Source of the DNA: Rhodosporidiobolus odoratus
Lineage: Eukaryota; Basidiomycota; Microbotryomycetes; Sporidiobolales; Sporidiobolaceae
Assembly (NCBI GenBank): GCA_034387635.1
Contig: JAOANU010000016.1
Location: 744,001 to 808,000 of the forward strand
DNA: 64,000 bases
Direction: 5' to 3'
The notes under the pieces: generated by a model
The model's database searches: none
Told to the model about the DNA's origin: nothing
Seen by the model: only the letters and a program-made list of their open reading frames with translations
Part shown: in pieces, positions 44,367 through 59,052 of the stretch
How positions within the stretch are numbered: position 1 is the first letter of the stretch
Layout: the number at the start of each line of letters is the position of its first letter
Translations under genes and position numbers: made by a program

Positions 44367-44814
44367 TGGCACGACGAGAATTCCTACTGTACAGACAGTC
44401 TATACAGTTTCTCCCCGATCCCCGGAATTTGTCCGGCGTTTCCGCCCGACTGTATCTACCCTGTCTCTCGACGCTTTCGTCCATACTCCTTCCATGCCCA
44501 TCTTTTGTCGTTCACCTGTCGCATACCATACTTGTGTCGTTCGTTTTTGTTTTTTCCGTGTCTGCCGTCGCTGCATGACGAAGCAAAAGTTGCAGCTCCC
44601 GCTGACCTCTTCCGCCATCCATCATGCAAGGATGGTTCCAAGAAGGGCGTGGCAACGGACGGATTATGAAGTGCCCCGCCGCTTCTCCGACTTTGCCACT
44701 GCCGAAATGCTGACTCGCTGGCCGCAGTGATCTTGTCTGAGCGTGACTGTTCTTGACTACACGCGACTCGCGCTTCTTTCTCACTCGTATAGTCCTGCTG
44801 CTGTAAGCCTATCT
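44367..44814. other. Intergenic between DGA1 and GNAT gene
   Basis: About 450 bases, T/C-rich, tandem orientation. Holds the DGA1 3' end and the promoter of the next gene; no coding evidence. Confidence 0.4.
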
Positions 44815-45884
44815 ATGCCTGGCGCCGCCTACCCTATTCGCTTTATCCGCTTCGACGTCGAGTCGGAGAAGGAGACGGAGGAACTGAAACGGCAACGTGT
44901 CGTATGTCCTCAGGCTCCCTGTTCTTGAAGCGTGAGCGCTGACACTGTATGTACAGCTCTGTGGCTGGCAAGTTGAAGACGTCGAGCTTTGGCGGGACCA
45001 GGTTCGACGAGGTGTTAGGGTACGCTTAGTTCCTTCCTCATCTCGTCTGCGGAATGAGTCCACTGACCCCCGATGCCGTCAGAACCTCTACTGGATCTTC
45101 CCCTCCTCACCGTCGACCGCCCCACCTCTTCCAGAAGACGAATACCTCCCCTACGGCTCGAAAGAATACGGCCCGCGGCCCGCCGATCCTGCCTTCAGGC
45201 CGACCGGACACGTCGCGCTCGATTGGGAGGATGCGAAGGGTGAGGAGAGTCTGGCGAGTAAGGAGAAGGGGGTGATTACGCTGGCGACGTTTTTCATTCT
45301 GGCATCGCAGCAAGGGAAGGGGTTGGGAACGTACGTGGTTTTCTTTCCCTTCGACGATCCTATCCTTCCGCCAGATGTTCATTGGGCTGATCGCTGTGCT
45401 CCGGTGTGCTGCGATCTGCAGAGCGGTGATGCAAGAGATGGAAACTCTAGCCGCTTCACCTGAACTTGGTGCACGGGCAATCACCCTAAACACTCTCGTT
45501 CGTTACCTCCCTCTCCCCCATCCTCGACATCAGAGCAGACTATTAATCATCCACTCGCAGGACGGCAACTTTGCCTCTGACCCCGCGTGGTGGGCACGCA
45601 TGGGCGTGACCTTCTCAGCCGGACTTCGCAACAACGAGCGGTGGTATGAGCGCTATGGATATACGGCGTATCGGAGAGCGGTTCCGAGGTATCCTGCGAA
45701 GACGGTGGATGGGGAAGATATTTTGCTAGAGTCGGTGGTGCGTTCCTGTTTCACTTTGGCCTTATTTTCTCGTTCTCTCGTCTTGCTGTCGCGAAGCTAC
45801 CGACATTCACCATTCCGCTTTACTGAACGCTCATTTGACGTACTGATGCAGTTCATGCGCAAAGAGCTGGCTTCCGTCGCGTAG
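44815..45884 (+). CDS. GNAT-family N-acetyltransferase
   Basis: Acetyl-CoA dependent acetyltransferase; substrate unknown. The spliced protein starts MPGAAYPIRFIRFDVESEKE and includes LCGWQVEDVELWRDQVRRG, the first core strand NLYWIFPSS, a loop with DEYLPYG, then TGHVALDWEDAKGEESLASKEKGVITLATFFILASQQGKGLGRAVMQEMETLA. The QQGKGLG segment is the Q/R-x-x-G-x-G/A pyrophosphate loop of GNAT motif A, followed by an amphipathic helix. It continues with ITLNTQDG, WYERYGYTAYRRAVPRYPAKTVDG and ends FMRKELASVA; NERWYERYGYTAYRR is the usual 'LYEKLGF' type strand. About six exons with 50-90 nt introns. Upstream GTG in frame at 44743 is not used because ATG 44815 precedes the conserved start. Confidence 0.8.
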
Positions 45885-46078
45885 CTTGGAACTCTTGTCA
45901 TTGACTGTTCATTCTCGACCTCACTCTCTTGCTGCCCAGCTTGGAAATTGCGTGCTTGCGCCGCTGTCGTTAACTGATTATCTTCACACGATTAGTGGTA
46001 AGAAGACCAACAGATAACCCAGAAGTGACGATGCAGAATAAACAGACAACACTCCAATTCTTCCATGGTACCAACGCT

Positions 46079-46464
46079 CTACCACCTCCCCTGCAGCGCC
46101 CTCTCGTCCTCCCATGGCTTGCTCTGTCCGCTCTCCTTGAACCTGGTCGGAGTCAACCTCAACTCTCCAGGTACGGCATTGAAGGCTTTGATGCCCCAGG
46201 AGAGGCCAAAGGTGGACATGGTAAGGCAGAGGGCGATGAGGGGGTACGCTTCGATGGGTACGAACTTGTCAAAGCGCTCCTGCAGGGGCAAACTGTAAGC
46301 ACGAAGAAGAAGAGGCGAAGAAAAGAGGTGGAACGTACCCTGAGAGTGTATTGCGGAGGATAAAAAGCGTGAGGGGTGGTAGAGGCTTGAGGCCGGGCTA
46401 CTGAGGCCACGGTCGAAGGTAAACGACGGGAAGATGAGGCGATCGTGTGGCGAAGAGCGGTCAT
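46079..46464 (-). CDS. Small mitochondrial inner-membrane protein, MLRQ/B12D (NDUFA4-like)
   Basis: Probable respiratory-chain accessory subunit. Exon 1 (46329-46464) encodes a Ser/Arg/Ala-rich mitochondrial presequence (MTALRHTIASSSRRLPS...). A short intron (AGG | GTACGT...CTGCAG | GAG) joins exon 2, which encodes ERFDKFVPIEAYPLIALCLTMSTFGLSWGIKAF, one transmembrane helix, then a short tail with RLTPTRFKESG and PWEDERALQGRW. The layout 'presequence, VPIE(A)YPL, single helix, R...P.R' agrees with fungal MLRQ/NI9M-like subunits. About 112 residues. The family call rests on short motifs, so other one-span mitochondrial subunits remain possible. Confidence 0.62.
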
Positions 46465-47086
46465 GATGTGGATAATTGATTCCGCTGCGAAGAAAAGGAA
46501 AAGTCAGCTTCAGAATAGCGAAACATAGGGGCGAGCCAACTCACGCGGGGTGCTGGTACGTGAGCAGAGATGAGAACAGTCCTGTGGTAGTGGGTCGAGG
46601 GAGAGCGAAGGGTCAGAGCCAGCTTATGTAGCCCGACAGAGGCGAAGAGGTGAGCCAGGAAGGACCGCGAAGGGACCTTCTCAAGTCTGTAAGTTCTGTA
46701 AGTCACCTTCCTGACCGTTCTACCGCAACTTCCCGCCTGACCAATGGTGTCGCAGCTTCAGGGCTGCTAGTCATCTTCGCGGTGCTCAGAGGAGCCGAAC
46801 AAAGCAGCGATGCCTCTTTGACATAGGCCTCGCATTAAACGTTGCTGACGACAGCACAACGACAGGACGACACTGAGAGGATTGCCACTAGGTAGCCACA
46901 GGAGATAAAAGCAGACCGACGACGAGAACACATCGACAAAGAGACAAGCTACAGTTTTGGGTTTGTGGCTCGAAAGCCTTTTTTTTCTCTTTCTCCTTCA
47001 CATCCTCCCTCCGCTCCTGGCCACCACGAACCCCTTCCATCGACGATAAATCCTAGTCAAGCACGCCTTCTTCTCGCTAATCAAAG
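46465..47086. other. Intergenic, 620 bases
   Basis: Lies upstream of the leftward MLRQ-like gene and downstream of the leftward SGNH hydrolase. T-run at 46979-46986. No gene or repeat recognised. Confidence 0.35.
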
Positions 47087-48600
47087 TTAAGCTTGTACCA
47101 ACCTGGTGATTGAGTGATGCTTCATACGTTCGCGTTTCTCAATCCTCCACGCTTCGAGAGTGCGTTCAAGACGGGCGACTTCGTGAGGGTGAGAGGGAGC
47201 GGCAGTGTAGAGTGGCGGGATCTGTTGGCACCAGAAGGCGAGGGTCGACTCCCAGACGACGCTGTAAGCAAGCCAAGCAAGGGAGATCAGTGCTGCCAAG
47301 CTCAGAGAAAGAAGGGGGCAACACACTGAATATTAGTCGGATCTTGGGGATCTGCAAATCTCGAGCTGACGCGCCTCGAGTCGCCTACAGACACTAGAGA
47401 AGCGGAAATGTCGACGAACTGCAGTCCCGAGTAGCGAGAGCAAAAGGACGAGATGAGGGCGTTGAAGCGCTTTACCATTTGGCTGCGGGTGGCGAGGTCG
47501 TGCGGGTAAGAGGAGGCGGAGAGGGGCGGTAAGGGTCCGACATCTTCCTTCTGCAGGTACTTCTGACTCGAGAGCTCGAGGACTGTCGGGTACGATCAAA
47601 GCAAGGTGAGCGGAGTCCAGCTGCTGACCTTCCCAATCCCGCGGAGAAGGTGGACGTACAGCGGTCCTCAACCACGGGTGGAGTCACACCCGCGATGTAG
47701 ATCCTTGTACCCATTTTCTGAGCGACTGGGACGACCTTGGTAGCGAGGAAAGAAGCGTATTCGGTCGCCACTCTTTGTGCCCAATCTTGAGGACGGAGAG
47801 CGAAGGGTCCTTTCGCTTTGAGTTGCCTGCAGCTAGCAGAAGCTCAGTAGATGGAGAGGAACAGCGAGGTAGATGGCGCACCATAGGTAGTTGACGTGCA
47901 GGTCCACCGCCCCGAACATGAGCAGGGCGTGGGAAGGTCCCGCAGTTTGAAGGCGCTGAAGTAGGTCGGGGCCGACGCCGAGAGTCGAGGTAGGGTTGTT
48001 CAAGCCCTGTAGGAGTCGCAAAGGTCAGTCTCGCTTAAGTTGGCCCTTTGCCTGCACGCTGAGAACAGCGAAACGAAAACAACATACCCTAGCCGAGGCG
48101 CCCTTGTACTTGTTGACCACGGTTTTCCTGCCAAGGAGAGTGAAGACGGAGCAGAAGCTGTCACCGTAGACGTGCAAGGCGTCTGGCGCAGACGAGCCAG
48201 GACCCGAGGAGGAGAGGCGACGTGGATCGACGGGAGAGGGAGGGCGAACAGGGCGAGGTGGGCTATATGAGGTGGGAGACTGGCCGGAGATGGAGCTGCG
48301 GCGGAAGGGAGTACGGTACAGGTCCGGAGAAGGAGAAGAGCGCGAAGGACGAGCCGGGGATGGAGGTCTCCTTGCGAGAAGGAGAGAAGGCGAGGAAGGG
48401 CGGGAAGGGTTGTTGCGGAGAGGTGGAGGGGTGTACAAAGGAGACGGGGTAGGTCTCAATGCTGTTAACATTGTTACAGAAGAAGGTCGAGGAGGAGGTA
48501 AAGACAATCGAGAAACCGAAGGAGAGGGAGCAGGAGGAGAAAGAGTCGAGTTGGGTCTCCCTCCATTCCTCGACATCGGCGAGGGCGGTCGTGTATACAT
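47087..48600 (-). CDS. SGNH/GDSL-type hydrolase with disordered N-terminus
   Basis: Serine esterase fold; substrate unknown. The first 165 residues are Ser/Pro/Arg-rich and disordered (MYTRPPSPMSRNGGRP...). Block I is LHVYGDSFCSVF, with the nucleophile Ser in GDS. Splicing joins GASARGLNNPTSTLGVGPDLLQRLQ and the strand HALLMFGAVDLHVNYLW, then LRPQDWAQRVATEYASFLATKVVPVAQKMGTRIYIAGVTPPVVEDR, MVKRFNALISSFCSRYSGLQFVDIS, and through the last intron DPQDPTNIH-VVWESTLAFWCQQIPPLYTAAP. The D-P-T-N-I-H supplies the acid and histidine (D-x4-H here, slightly longer than the usual D-x2-H). About five exons. The tail ends KHHSITRLVQA. No signal peptide, so it is probably cytosolic. Confidence 0.78.
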
Positions 48601-48957
48601 GGTCAACCAAGTAGAAGGGTGTCTAGTAAGATAGCAGAGTACTCGAAAGCCCCGCTGCCTCAGCTGCCCCTCCTTCCTTCCAAGCTTCCATCTGGTGCTT
48701 GGTCCTTTTCCGCTCCCATAGCCTCCGCGCCGCAGCTCGTCCGTCCTGCAAGTAATACGGTACGTCAGGAGCCACAAGGACGACCGGAGATCGCGGTTCG
48801 GATCACGCTACGCTCAAGCGGTCCGTAAGCGACGCGATGCTTCCGAGGATGAGCCCGCTGGGCTAAAATTGGCAAGGATGTTCAGCAGAGAAGCACGAAA
48901 TGCTCTGTCGTTGCAGAGGGAAGAGAATGTCTGTGAACGGCCAGCGCTATGTACTGT
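48601..48957. other. Intergenic upstream of SGNH hydrolase gene
   Basis: About 360 bases, tandem leftward genes. Nothing recognised. Confidence 0.35.
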
Positions 48958-49850
48958 CTACCTCGAGGTCAAAGCCTCGGCGATGAGAAGAAGGGATGCG
49001 ACGGCCTCCAAAGCGGCGCCGGCGAAAAGTTCTGTGGCACTGTGAGCGGTCAGAGCTGCTTGGGAGCAGAGAGACTAACAAGCACGTACGCTGGAAGCTC
49101 GGACCCAGACTGCCCGTAGCCGATGTCCCGTCTAGCTTCTCCACAACCTTCGCAAGTTGGACCCGCAACGCAATCGTTGCCGCCAACCCGATTGCTAATG
49201 AGAACACACCCGCGACCGTCGCCGCCTTCCTGTGAGTCGGCTGCTTTGCCCCGAGGAACGCAAAGCGCTTGGTGAAGTGCATCGAGAGCGAGGAAAAGAC
49301 GACGGCGAGGAATTGGAAGGCGAGGAGGACGAGCGAGGCGAAGAGCGCGGTGGGGGCGAGGGGGAACTGGTCGGGAAGTGCGTCTTGAAGAGCAGCGGGC
49401 AGGGAGAGGGTGTCGTAGAGGTCTAGGAAAATAGGAGTGAAAGAGGGAGAGGCGCAGACGGGTTCCGAGGTAGTCGAGTTGGAAAAGCAGGCACCTGTGT
49501 GGCAAGGAGTCAGGACATAGAATTAGGTGTAGGAGCCAGAGGCGCTCACCCAGAGGCCCGAATACAAGGTGAATCGGCTCAGTGGTGGCAGCCTTTGCCG
49601 CCGGGCTTGTCGAGTTACTCTTTTTCGCCCGTTTGACCATCCGGCTCAAGTGCACAGGCCCGCTGTGAGCAATATCGTCGGCTAGCCACCTCCTTGCTGC
49701 ATCCGTCGAGGGAGCGGGAACGTTTGTCGAGACGGAAAGCAATGAAACGCGGTCGGAGAGAATGGCAGTCGGAGCGAGGAAAGCGAGGAGGGACACGAGG
49801 AAGGCCGCGAGGAGGATCAGAGGAGAGAGGGTGTGGTATAGATGGTTCAT
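48958..49850 (-). CDS. Four-span plasma-membrane protein, Sur7/PalI-like
   Basis: Claudin-like fungal membrane protein (eisosome or Rim/Pal pH-sensing type). Topology: helix 1 LSPLILLAAFLVSLLAFLAP, an extracellular loop containing GACFSNSTTSEPVC (C-x9-C) and DTLSLPAALQDALP, helix 2 TALFASLVLLAFQFLAVVFSSL, helix 3 ATVAGVFSLAIGLAATIALRV, and helix 4 AALEAVASLLLIAEAL ending four residues before the stop. Three exons; the last splice (CAG C | ... CCACAG | AA CTT) was picked because it restores the fourth hydrophobic helix, while the nearest CACAG five bases upstream gives a hydrophilic frame. The short cytosolic tail (TSR) differs from Rim9, which has a long tail. Divergent from a second protein of similar plan at 50582. 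Confidence 0.68.
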
Positions 49851-50581
49851 GGTATCAAGGAATGGGGAAAGAGGGATGAGCGACCAGCGCGATGGAAGGG
49901 ATCAGATCGAGGCGAAGAGGGTGAGCAAATAGCTGCTGGAAGGCAAGCAGCGGCGGCGCGGTGGGGCGCCGACCTAGCTCGTTCATGACATAGCGATGTT
50001 CAGGCCGCTTGTAGCGGTGCCGGCGGCAGGGAGGACAAGGTTGACGAGGACAAGGGGAGAAGCGTGGCCAGGGAACGTCGCTGCCGTCTACGCGGGGGAC
50101 GCGGAAGGCACGGGAGTGCAACAAAAGGTTGCTACAAGCCAGTTGCAGCGATCGAGCGAGGTGTGCATGGTGTCAAGGAAGAAAACCGAGGTTCCCTCGT
50201 CGACCGCTGCCTTCGCTCGACACCATGCTACACTGCTGTAAAAATAGGTCATGATTGCTCAGACAGTCAATAACGCTGCTGGGCGACACCCCTTCTCAAC
50301 TGAGCGACCTGGACGTCCAGAATCGGCAGCTTCCCCCTCTCTCGTTTCATCTTGTCTCGCCAACTTTCTTTTGTCCTCGAGTGCTCCTGCAGATGAGCTG
50401 ATCTAACGTCTTTTGTCCTGCCCAACAAAGTTGTCACGCCTGCCCTCGTTGTCTTTATCTGCTTCGTTGACTTGCGCACTACCTTGCTTGGCCTGCTCCG
50501 TCCGTCCGCACTGGTCTTCCGTCGCCCCACATTGCAAACAACGCCTTGCCTCTTCCGACCCGCCCCTCCTCCTCGACAACA
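49851..50581. promoter_or_regulatory. Divergent intergenic region, 730 bases, between two Sur7/PalI-like genes
   Basis: Separates two start codons. Pyrimidine-rich 50440-50575 is likely the leader of the rightward gene. No coding evidence, no repeat. Confidence 0.4.
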
Positions 50582-51549
50582 ATGGCCGCCACCGACCCCA
50601 TCCACCTCGCCCCCATATACCCCGACGACAAGCCCTCTCCCCTCAGCCAAAAAGACTCTTTTCTCGCCTCGTTTCCGGGCGAACCCGTCGTCCCGATACC
50701 TCAGAACCGGTGGCTGAACGCACTGCCGACATGGGATCAACTCGATACCGCACTCTGGGCGGCCGTGCCACTCCTGTTCCATCTTATCACTCTCGGTTTT
50801 CTCGCCGGCGCCCTTTTCTCGCAATCACCGAAACAAGCGTACCTGCACTTGGTGGAAAAGAATGGGACAGGCAGGCTGGATTACTACATCCTGAGTACGT
50901 TTTCCTCGTTTCTCTTTGCAATCAAGCATTGCCAACTCACCTACCCTTGTCCTGCCTACCAGACTCCTGCGTAACACCCGCCAACTCAACATCTTACATC
51001 TGCGAACCCCGAGCCATCAACGTCGACTTCACCCCCTCGATCTCCCGAATCCTCACCTCCCTCCCGGGCTACTCCGCCTTCAAACTGCCCACCTTTTCCT
51101 CCCAAACCCCCGCCATCTTCGTCTCAACCTTTGTCCTCCTCTTCGCCTCCTTCCTCATCTACCTCCCCCTCTGGATCCTCGCCTACTTCCCCTACGCCCC
51201 GCTCCCCTCCTTCCTCGTCCGTTTCTACCGCTACTTCTCCCGCAAACTCTTCCTCCTCGTCGGCGCCCTCGCCTTTGTCGGCTTCATCCTGAGCACCACC
51301 ATCGGAGTCGGCTACAAACTCTTCATGATGAGTTTCAGGGATGACTTCAAGTTGTGGTACAAGTATGGAGTGTATGGGACGAGGTCGACGGTGCTCAAGT
51401 GGGAGGTTCACCTCGGGGAGGGGTACGACCTCGTTTGGGTCGCTTCGACGTTCGCTGGTCTTACCGTTATCGCCATCAACATTGCGTTGCACAATGGTCT
51501 TGACGAGCGCGTCGAGTGGGGAGACCAGCCGGGGCGGAGGAATCATTAG
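50582..51549 (+). CDS. Four-span plasma-membrane protein, Sur7/PalI-like
   Basis: Acidic/Pro-rich cytosolic start (MAATDPIHLAPIYPDDKPSPLS), helix 1 WAAVPLLFHLITLGFLAGALF, then after one intron (A | GTACGT...TACCAG) an extracellular loop NSCVTPANSTSYICEP (C-x10-C) with VDFTPSISRILTSLPGYSAFKLP. Helix 2 is AIFVSTFVLLFASFLIYLPLWILAYFPYAPLPSFLV, helix 3 LFLLVGALAFVGFILSTTIGVGY, helix 4 DLVWVASTFAGLTVIAINIAL, and a short tail. Two Cys in the first loop and the order of helices match the protein at 48958-49850. No obvious catalytic residues. Sur7 family members typically organise eisosomes or cell-wall synthesis; assignment here is by topology and loop cysteines only. Confidence 0.66.
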
Positions 51550-51982
51550 ACGCATACGAGGGCGCAGCTTTTTCCCAGTCACGAAGTTGGATGTACCGCA
51601 AATCTCGTTACAGATGTAATCCTTGATGGTGTACCAGGTCATACTGATGTATGAAGATGCTGAGAGATGCTGAGAGGTGCTGGGAGATGCTGCAGATGCT
51701 TCTGGAGACAAAAGAAAGAAACAGCACAACGCCAAGCATGCGAAGAGAAAGCTGGCGAGGTGAAAGGGCCGCAAACCAACGGCAAAGAGAGACGCAAAAG
51801 GTGTCGACGATGGTGAAGGAATAGGAAGGAAGGAAGGGGGATGAGAATGAAGAGACAGAACAGGACAGGACAAACAAGAAGCGCGGGAAAAGTGACAACA
51901 ACAAGACATCAAGCTGGACATGCGACTGCAAGCGATAACGAGAGGATACAACCTGTACACCGAAGTAGAAGGAAAGGTACTG

Positions 51983-51983
51983 C

Positions 51984-52020
<37 letters not shown>
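51983..52020. repeat. AG dinucleotide microsatellite
   Basis: Uninterrupted AG run apart from one AA, about 38 bases, in the 3' region of the RRM gene. Confidence 0.85.
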
Positions 52021-52069
52021 CAAAACCTGAGAGAGGAAAGAGAGAGAGAACACCTATGCAAGCGAGCGT

Positions 52070-52116
52070 CCATCCGTCCATTCCGTCCATTCCGTCCATT
52101 CCGTCCATTCCGTCCC
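52070..52116. repeat. 9-base minisatellite, unit CGTCCATTC
   Basis: Four to five adjacent copies directly beyond the stop codon of the RRM gene (stop at 52122 on the minus strand). Number of copies likely varies between strains. Confidence 0.8.
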
Positions 52117-52121
52117 GATCC

Positions 52122-53976
52122 TTACCCGTCAATCCTGCTCCTCTTCCTCGCAGTCCCGTCAACCGGCGACGCCCCACCGATAGCCTGCACTGGCGAAGCT
52201 CCTCCAGCCGCGCCCGCCCCACTAACGAGTCCCATCCCTCCTAACGCGGAAAAGTCCATCCCGGGCATCCCAAACGCGCCAAAGTTAGCCATCCCGCCAA
52301 GACCGCCCGTCATGTCGAACCCACCAAACATGTTGGGCATGTTCATTCCCATGCCCATGCCCATTCCGCCGACGCCCATGTTGCCGAGACCCATGCCGGC
52401 GAACGCGGGGTTAAAGGCACCGCCGCCCATCCCAGCGGAGGGGTTGAAGGCGCCGTTCGTCGCGCCGTTGTTCATGCCGCCGGCCATGCCGTTGCCCATG
52501 CCGTTGCCCATGCCGCCGTTCATGCCGCCGTTCATGCCGCCGTTCATGCCGCCGTTCATGCCGTTCATACCATTCATGCCGTTGTACTGCGGTTGCTGCT
52601 GCTGCTGTCCTCCAGACGGCATCCTCTGCTGCTGCTGATTCTGCGTCATATACGGCTTGTTCATACCACCCCTCATGCCTCCTCCATTGTTGTTATTGCT
52701 GTTATTGCCGTTACCGTTACCGCCAATCTGGTAACTCTGCTGCTGCTGACCGTTCTGGCTGTTGTTGAGGATGTTGGGACGGTCATTGCGCTGCTGGTTG
52801 TAGCCTTGTTGCGGGTGCGGGTTATTGTAGGCGTGAGTGCTGGGGGGAGGAGGGCGAGATGGGAGAGCGGCAGAGGGGCGACCGGTGGCGCCGGCGGTGG
52901 CGGAGTAGGGCTGGTTCTGAGGGCGGGAGGGTTCTAGGGAAATGAAGTAGGAATTAGAATGTGCCCGAGCGCCGTGAAAAAAGACGAAAAAGCCCACCTT
53001 TCGGAAGGGTCTTGAAGGGAGACTGCATGCCGCCGGGACTGAGCTGGGCAGTCATACGCTTGCCTTGATACTCGCTGCGAACGACGGTCGCTAGTGTTAA
53101 CGGAGATCGGCCGAAGAATCGAATGGGAAAGCGGCGTACTTCGCATCGACGTATTGCTTGATCTGGGCCGCCTTCTCAGGCGAGTGGCATTCGATGAAGC
53201 AGACACTGTGTGTTCAAGGGAGAACCAGGGATCAGACTCTGCTCCTCGGCGAAGTCAAGCAGGACCCTGTCGTCGAACGCACCCCTTGGATTTCCCGTTG
53301 ACCTTGTGCTCGGAAAAGGAGACGTCCTTGAGCGATACTGCCACGCCGGCGAGACCAGCAAGCTTGACAATGTCGGCGTCACTCGTCCACTGTGCGAAGG
53401 CCGAGAAAAGTCAAACGTCAAGCCTTGTCTTATCTGTGAAGATGGTAAAACGGCAGAAACGGCCACGGCACGCACCCAATGAAGCTCGCCGATGTAGATA
53501 GCGCTCATGATGATGTTTCCCATACCGACGTTGATGGTGTTGGAAGCGTCGGCGCCAGAGATGACGGGACGCATGCCAGTGTGAGGGTTGACGGGGAGAC
53601 CGGCAAAGACGGGCTGTTGACACGTAGAGATGGACTTAGCTTCCCCTGTTCCCGTTCCGAGATGTGGAGCACGGCTAACACGCGCGGGAGCTCTGCAGAG
53701 CAGTTTGGCGAGCAGCAGAAGAAGAAAGCGCACCTTGACGTCCGCTGTCTGAGCGCCAGTTCCCGCTGCAGCCACTCCAGCAGTTGCACCCTGATTGCGA
53801 GCTACAGAGGTCTTGCCAATCTCGCTGACGGTCGGACTAGGTCTGGTGGCAGATGGAGGGGAGTGGGGCGGCTGATCGGGGTGGCCGCTCGGGTCGAGGT
53901 CGAGGTCGTCGGGGCCGTCACCGTAGTCGAGCTCTAGAGAGTTGGAACGACGACGTTCATGGAGGGGAGCGGACAT
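52122..53976 (-). CDS. CPSF6/7-like RNA-binding protein with one RRM and Gly/Met/Asn-rich tail
   Basis: Probable pre-mRNA 3'-processing or RNA-binding factor. The acidic Ser-rich start ([28 protein letters not shown]) leads to the [47 protein letters not shown] and [31 protein letters not shown]. The WWTSD after RNP2 and NGKSKG-(V/Y) before RNP1 are features of CPSF6/CPSF7 RRMs. Six or more exons; introns at about 53635-53720 and several inside the RRM. The long C-terminal tail has Gln/Asn-rich stretches and (GGMN)n tandem repeats with about ten Met-Asn-Gly-Gly units (52440-52600), then [10 protein letters not shown] and the basic end ARKRSRIDG, a nuclear-signal-like stretch. The tail is a likely phase-separating low-complexity domain (inference). 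Confidence 0.82.
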
Positions 53977-54301
53977 GGTTGACGACTGTGTGGGGTCGAG
54001 CGAAGTGGTGGGATGAGCAGGAGGACAAGAGGAGGACGCGAAAGGGGATGGGGGGGAGGGGAGACGTGTCACTGAATTGGCGCGTAGCTGGGTGAGTTGG
54101 ATGATACTTCCTTGTGCGCTACAGCAGAGTCAACAGAGAGGTGACTGTGGTCGTGGAGACTGCGAGATCACGCTGAGAGCGAGAGAGAAAGGGAGATTAC
54201 ACTTGATTACCTTTGCTCATCTCTAATGTCTAGTTGTCGTGCAATTTCGGCTAATCCGCTCTCTCTTTGAACCGCTCAATCTCGCCAACTACTCGGTAGG
54301 A
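53977..54301. promoter_or_regulatory. Divergent promoter region, RRM gene / PEX1
   Basis: About 325 bases. No TATA box recognised. Plus strand stays open upstream of the PEX1 ATG but offers only a GTG. Confidence 0.4.
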
Positions 54302-58809
<4,508 letters not shown>

Positions 58810-59052
58810 CATTCCAGAAAAGCTGAACAGGCGTTGCTTCAATTTGCACTTGAGTCTCAGTCTCGACCCGCCAGATAGAAGAGGCAGAGCATCGGGGAGG
58901 GCAGAAAGACAAAGTAACAACACAACGATGCGGAACTGCTGCTGCTGCTGACTGGAATGCAAGTGATGCGGGGGGAAGAGCACACGGTACAAGAGGACCA
59001 CAGAATCGCCGCTTGACAGCCTGTACAAAGCAATGCAACCCTCTGCGCATAC

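Larger units (their letters stand above)
51550..52121. other. Convergent 3' region with simple repeats
   Basis: About 570 bases between the stops of the Sur7-like gene and the RRM gene. It holds repeated GAGATGCTG-like units (51655-51700), an AG microsatellite and a 9-base minisatellite. A long minus-strand frame here is low complexity and not credible. Confidence 0.5.

Noticed and set aside
44743..44814. Upstream GTG extension of the GNAT gene
   Set aside because: Requires a non-ATG start and adds no conserved sequence.
51124..52053. 309-codon minus-strand frame antisense to the Sur7-like gene
   Set aside because: Runs through hydrophobic-helix codons in antisense and simple repeats; poly-Ser/Leu/Glu composition is typical of such shadows.
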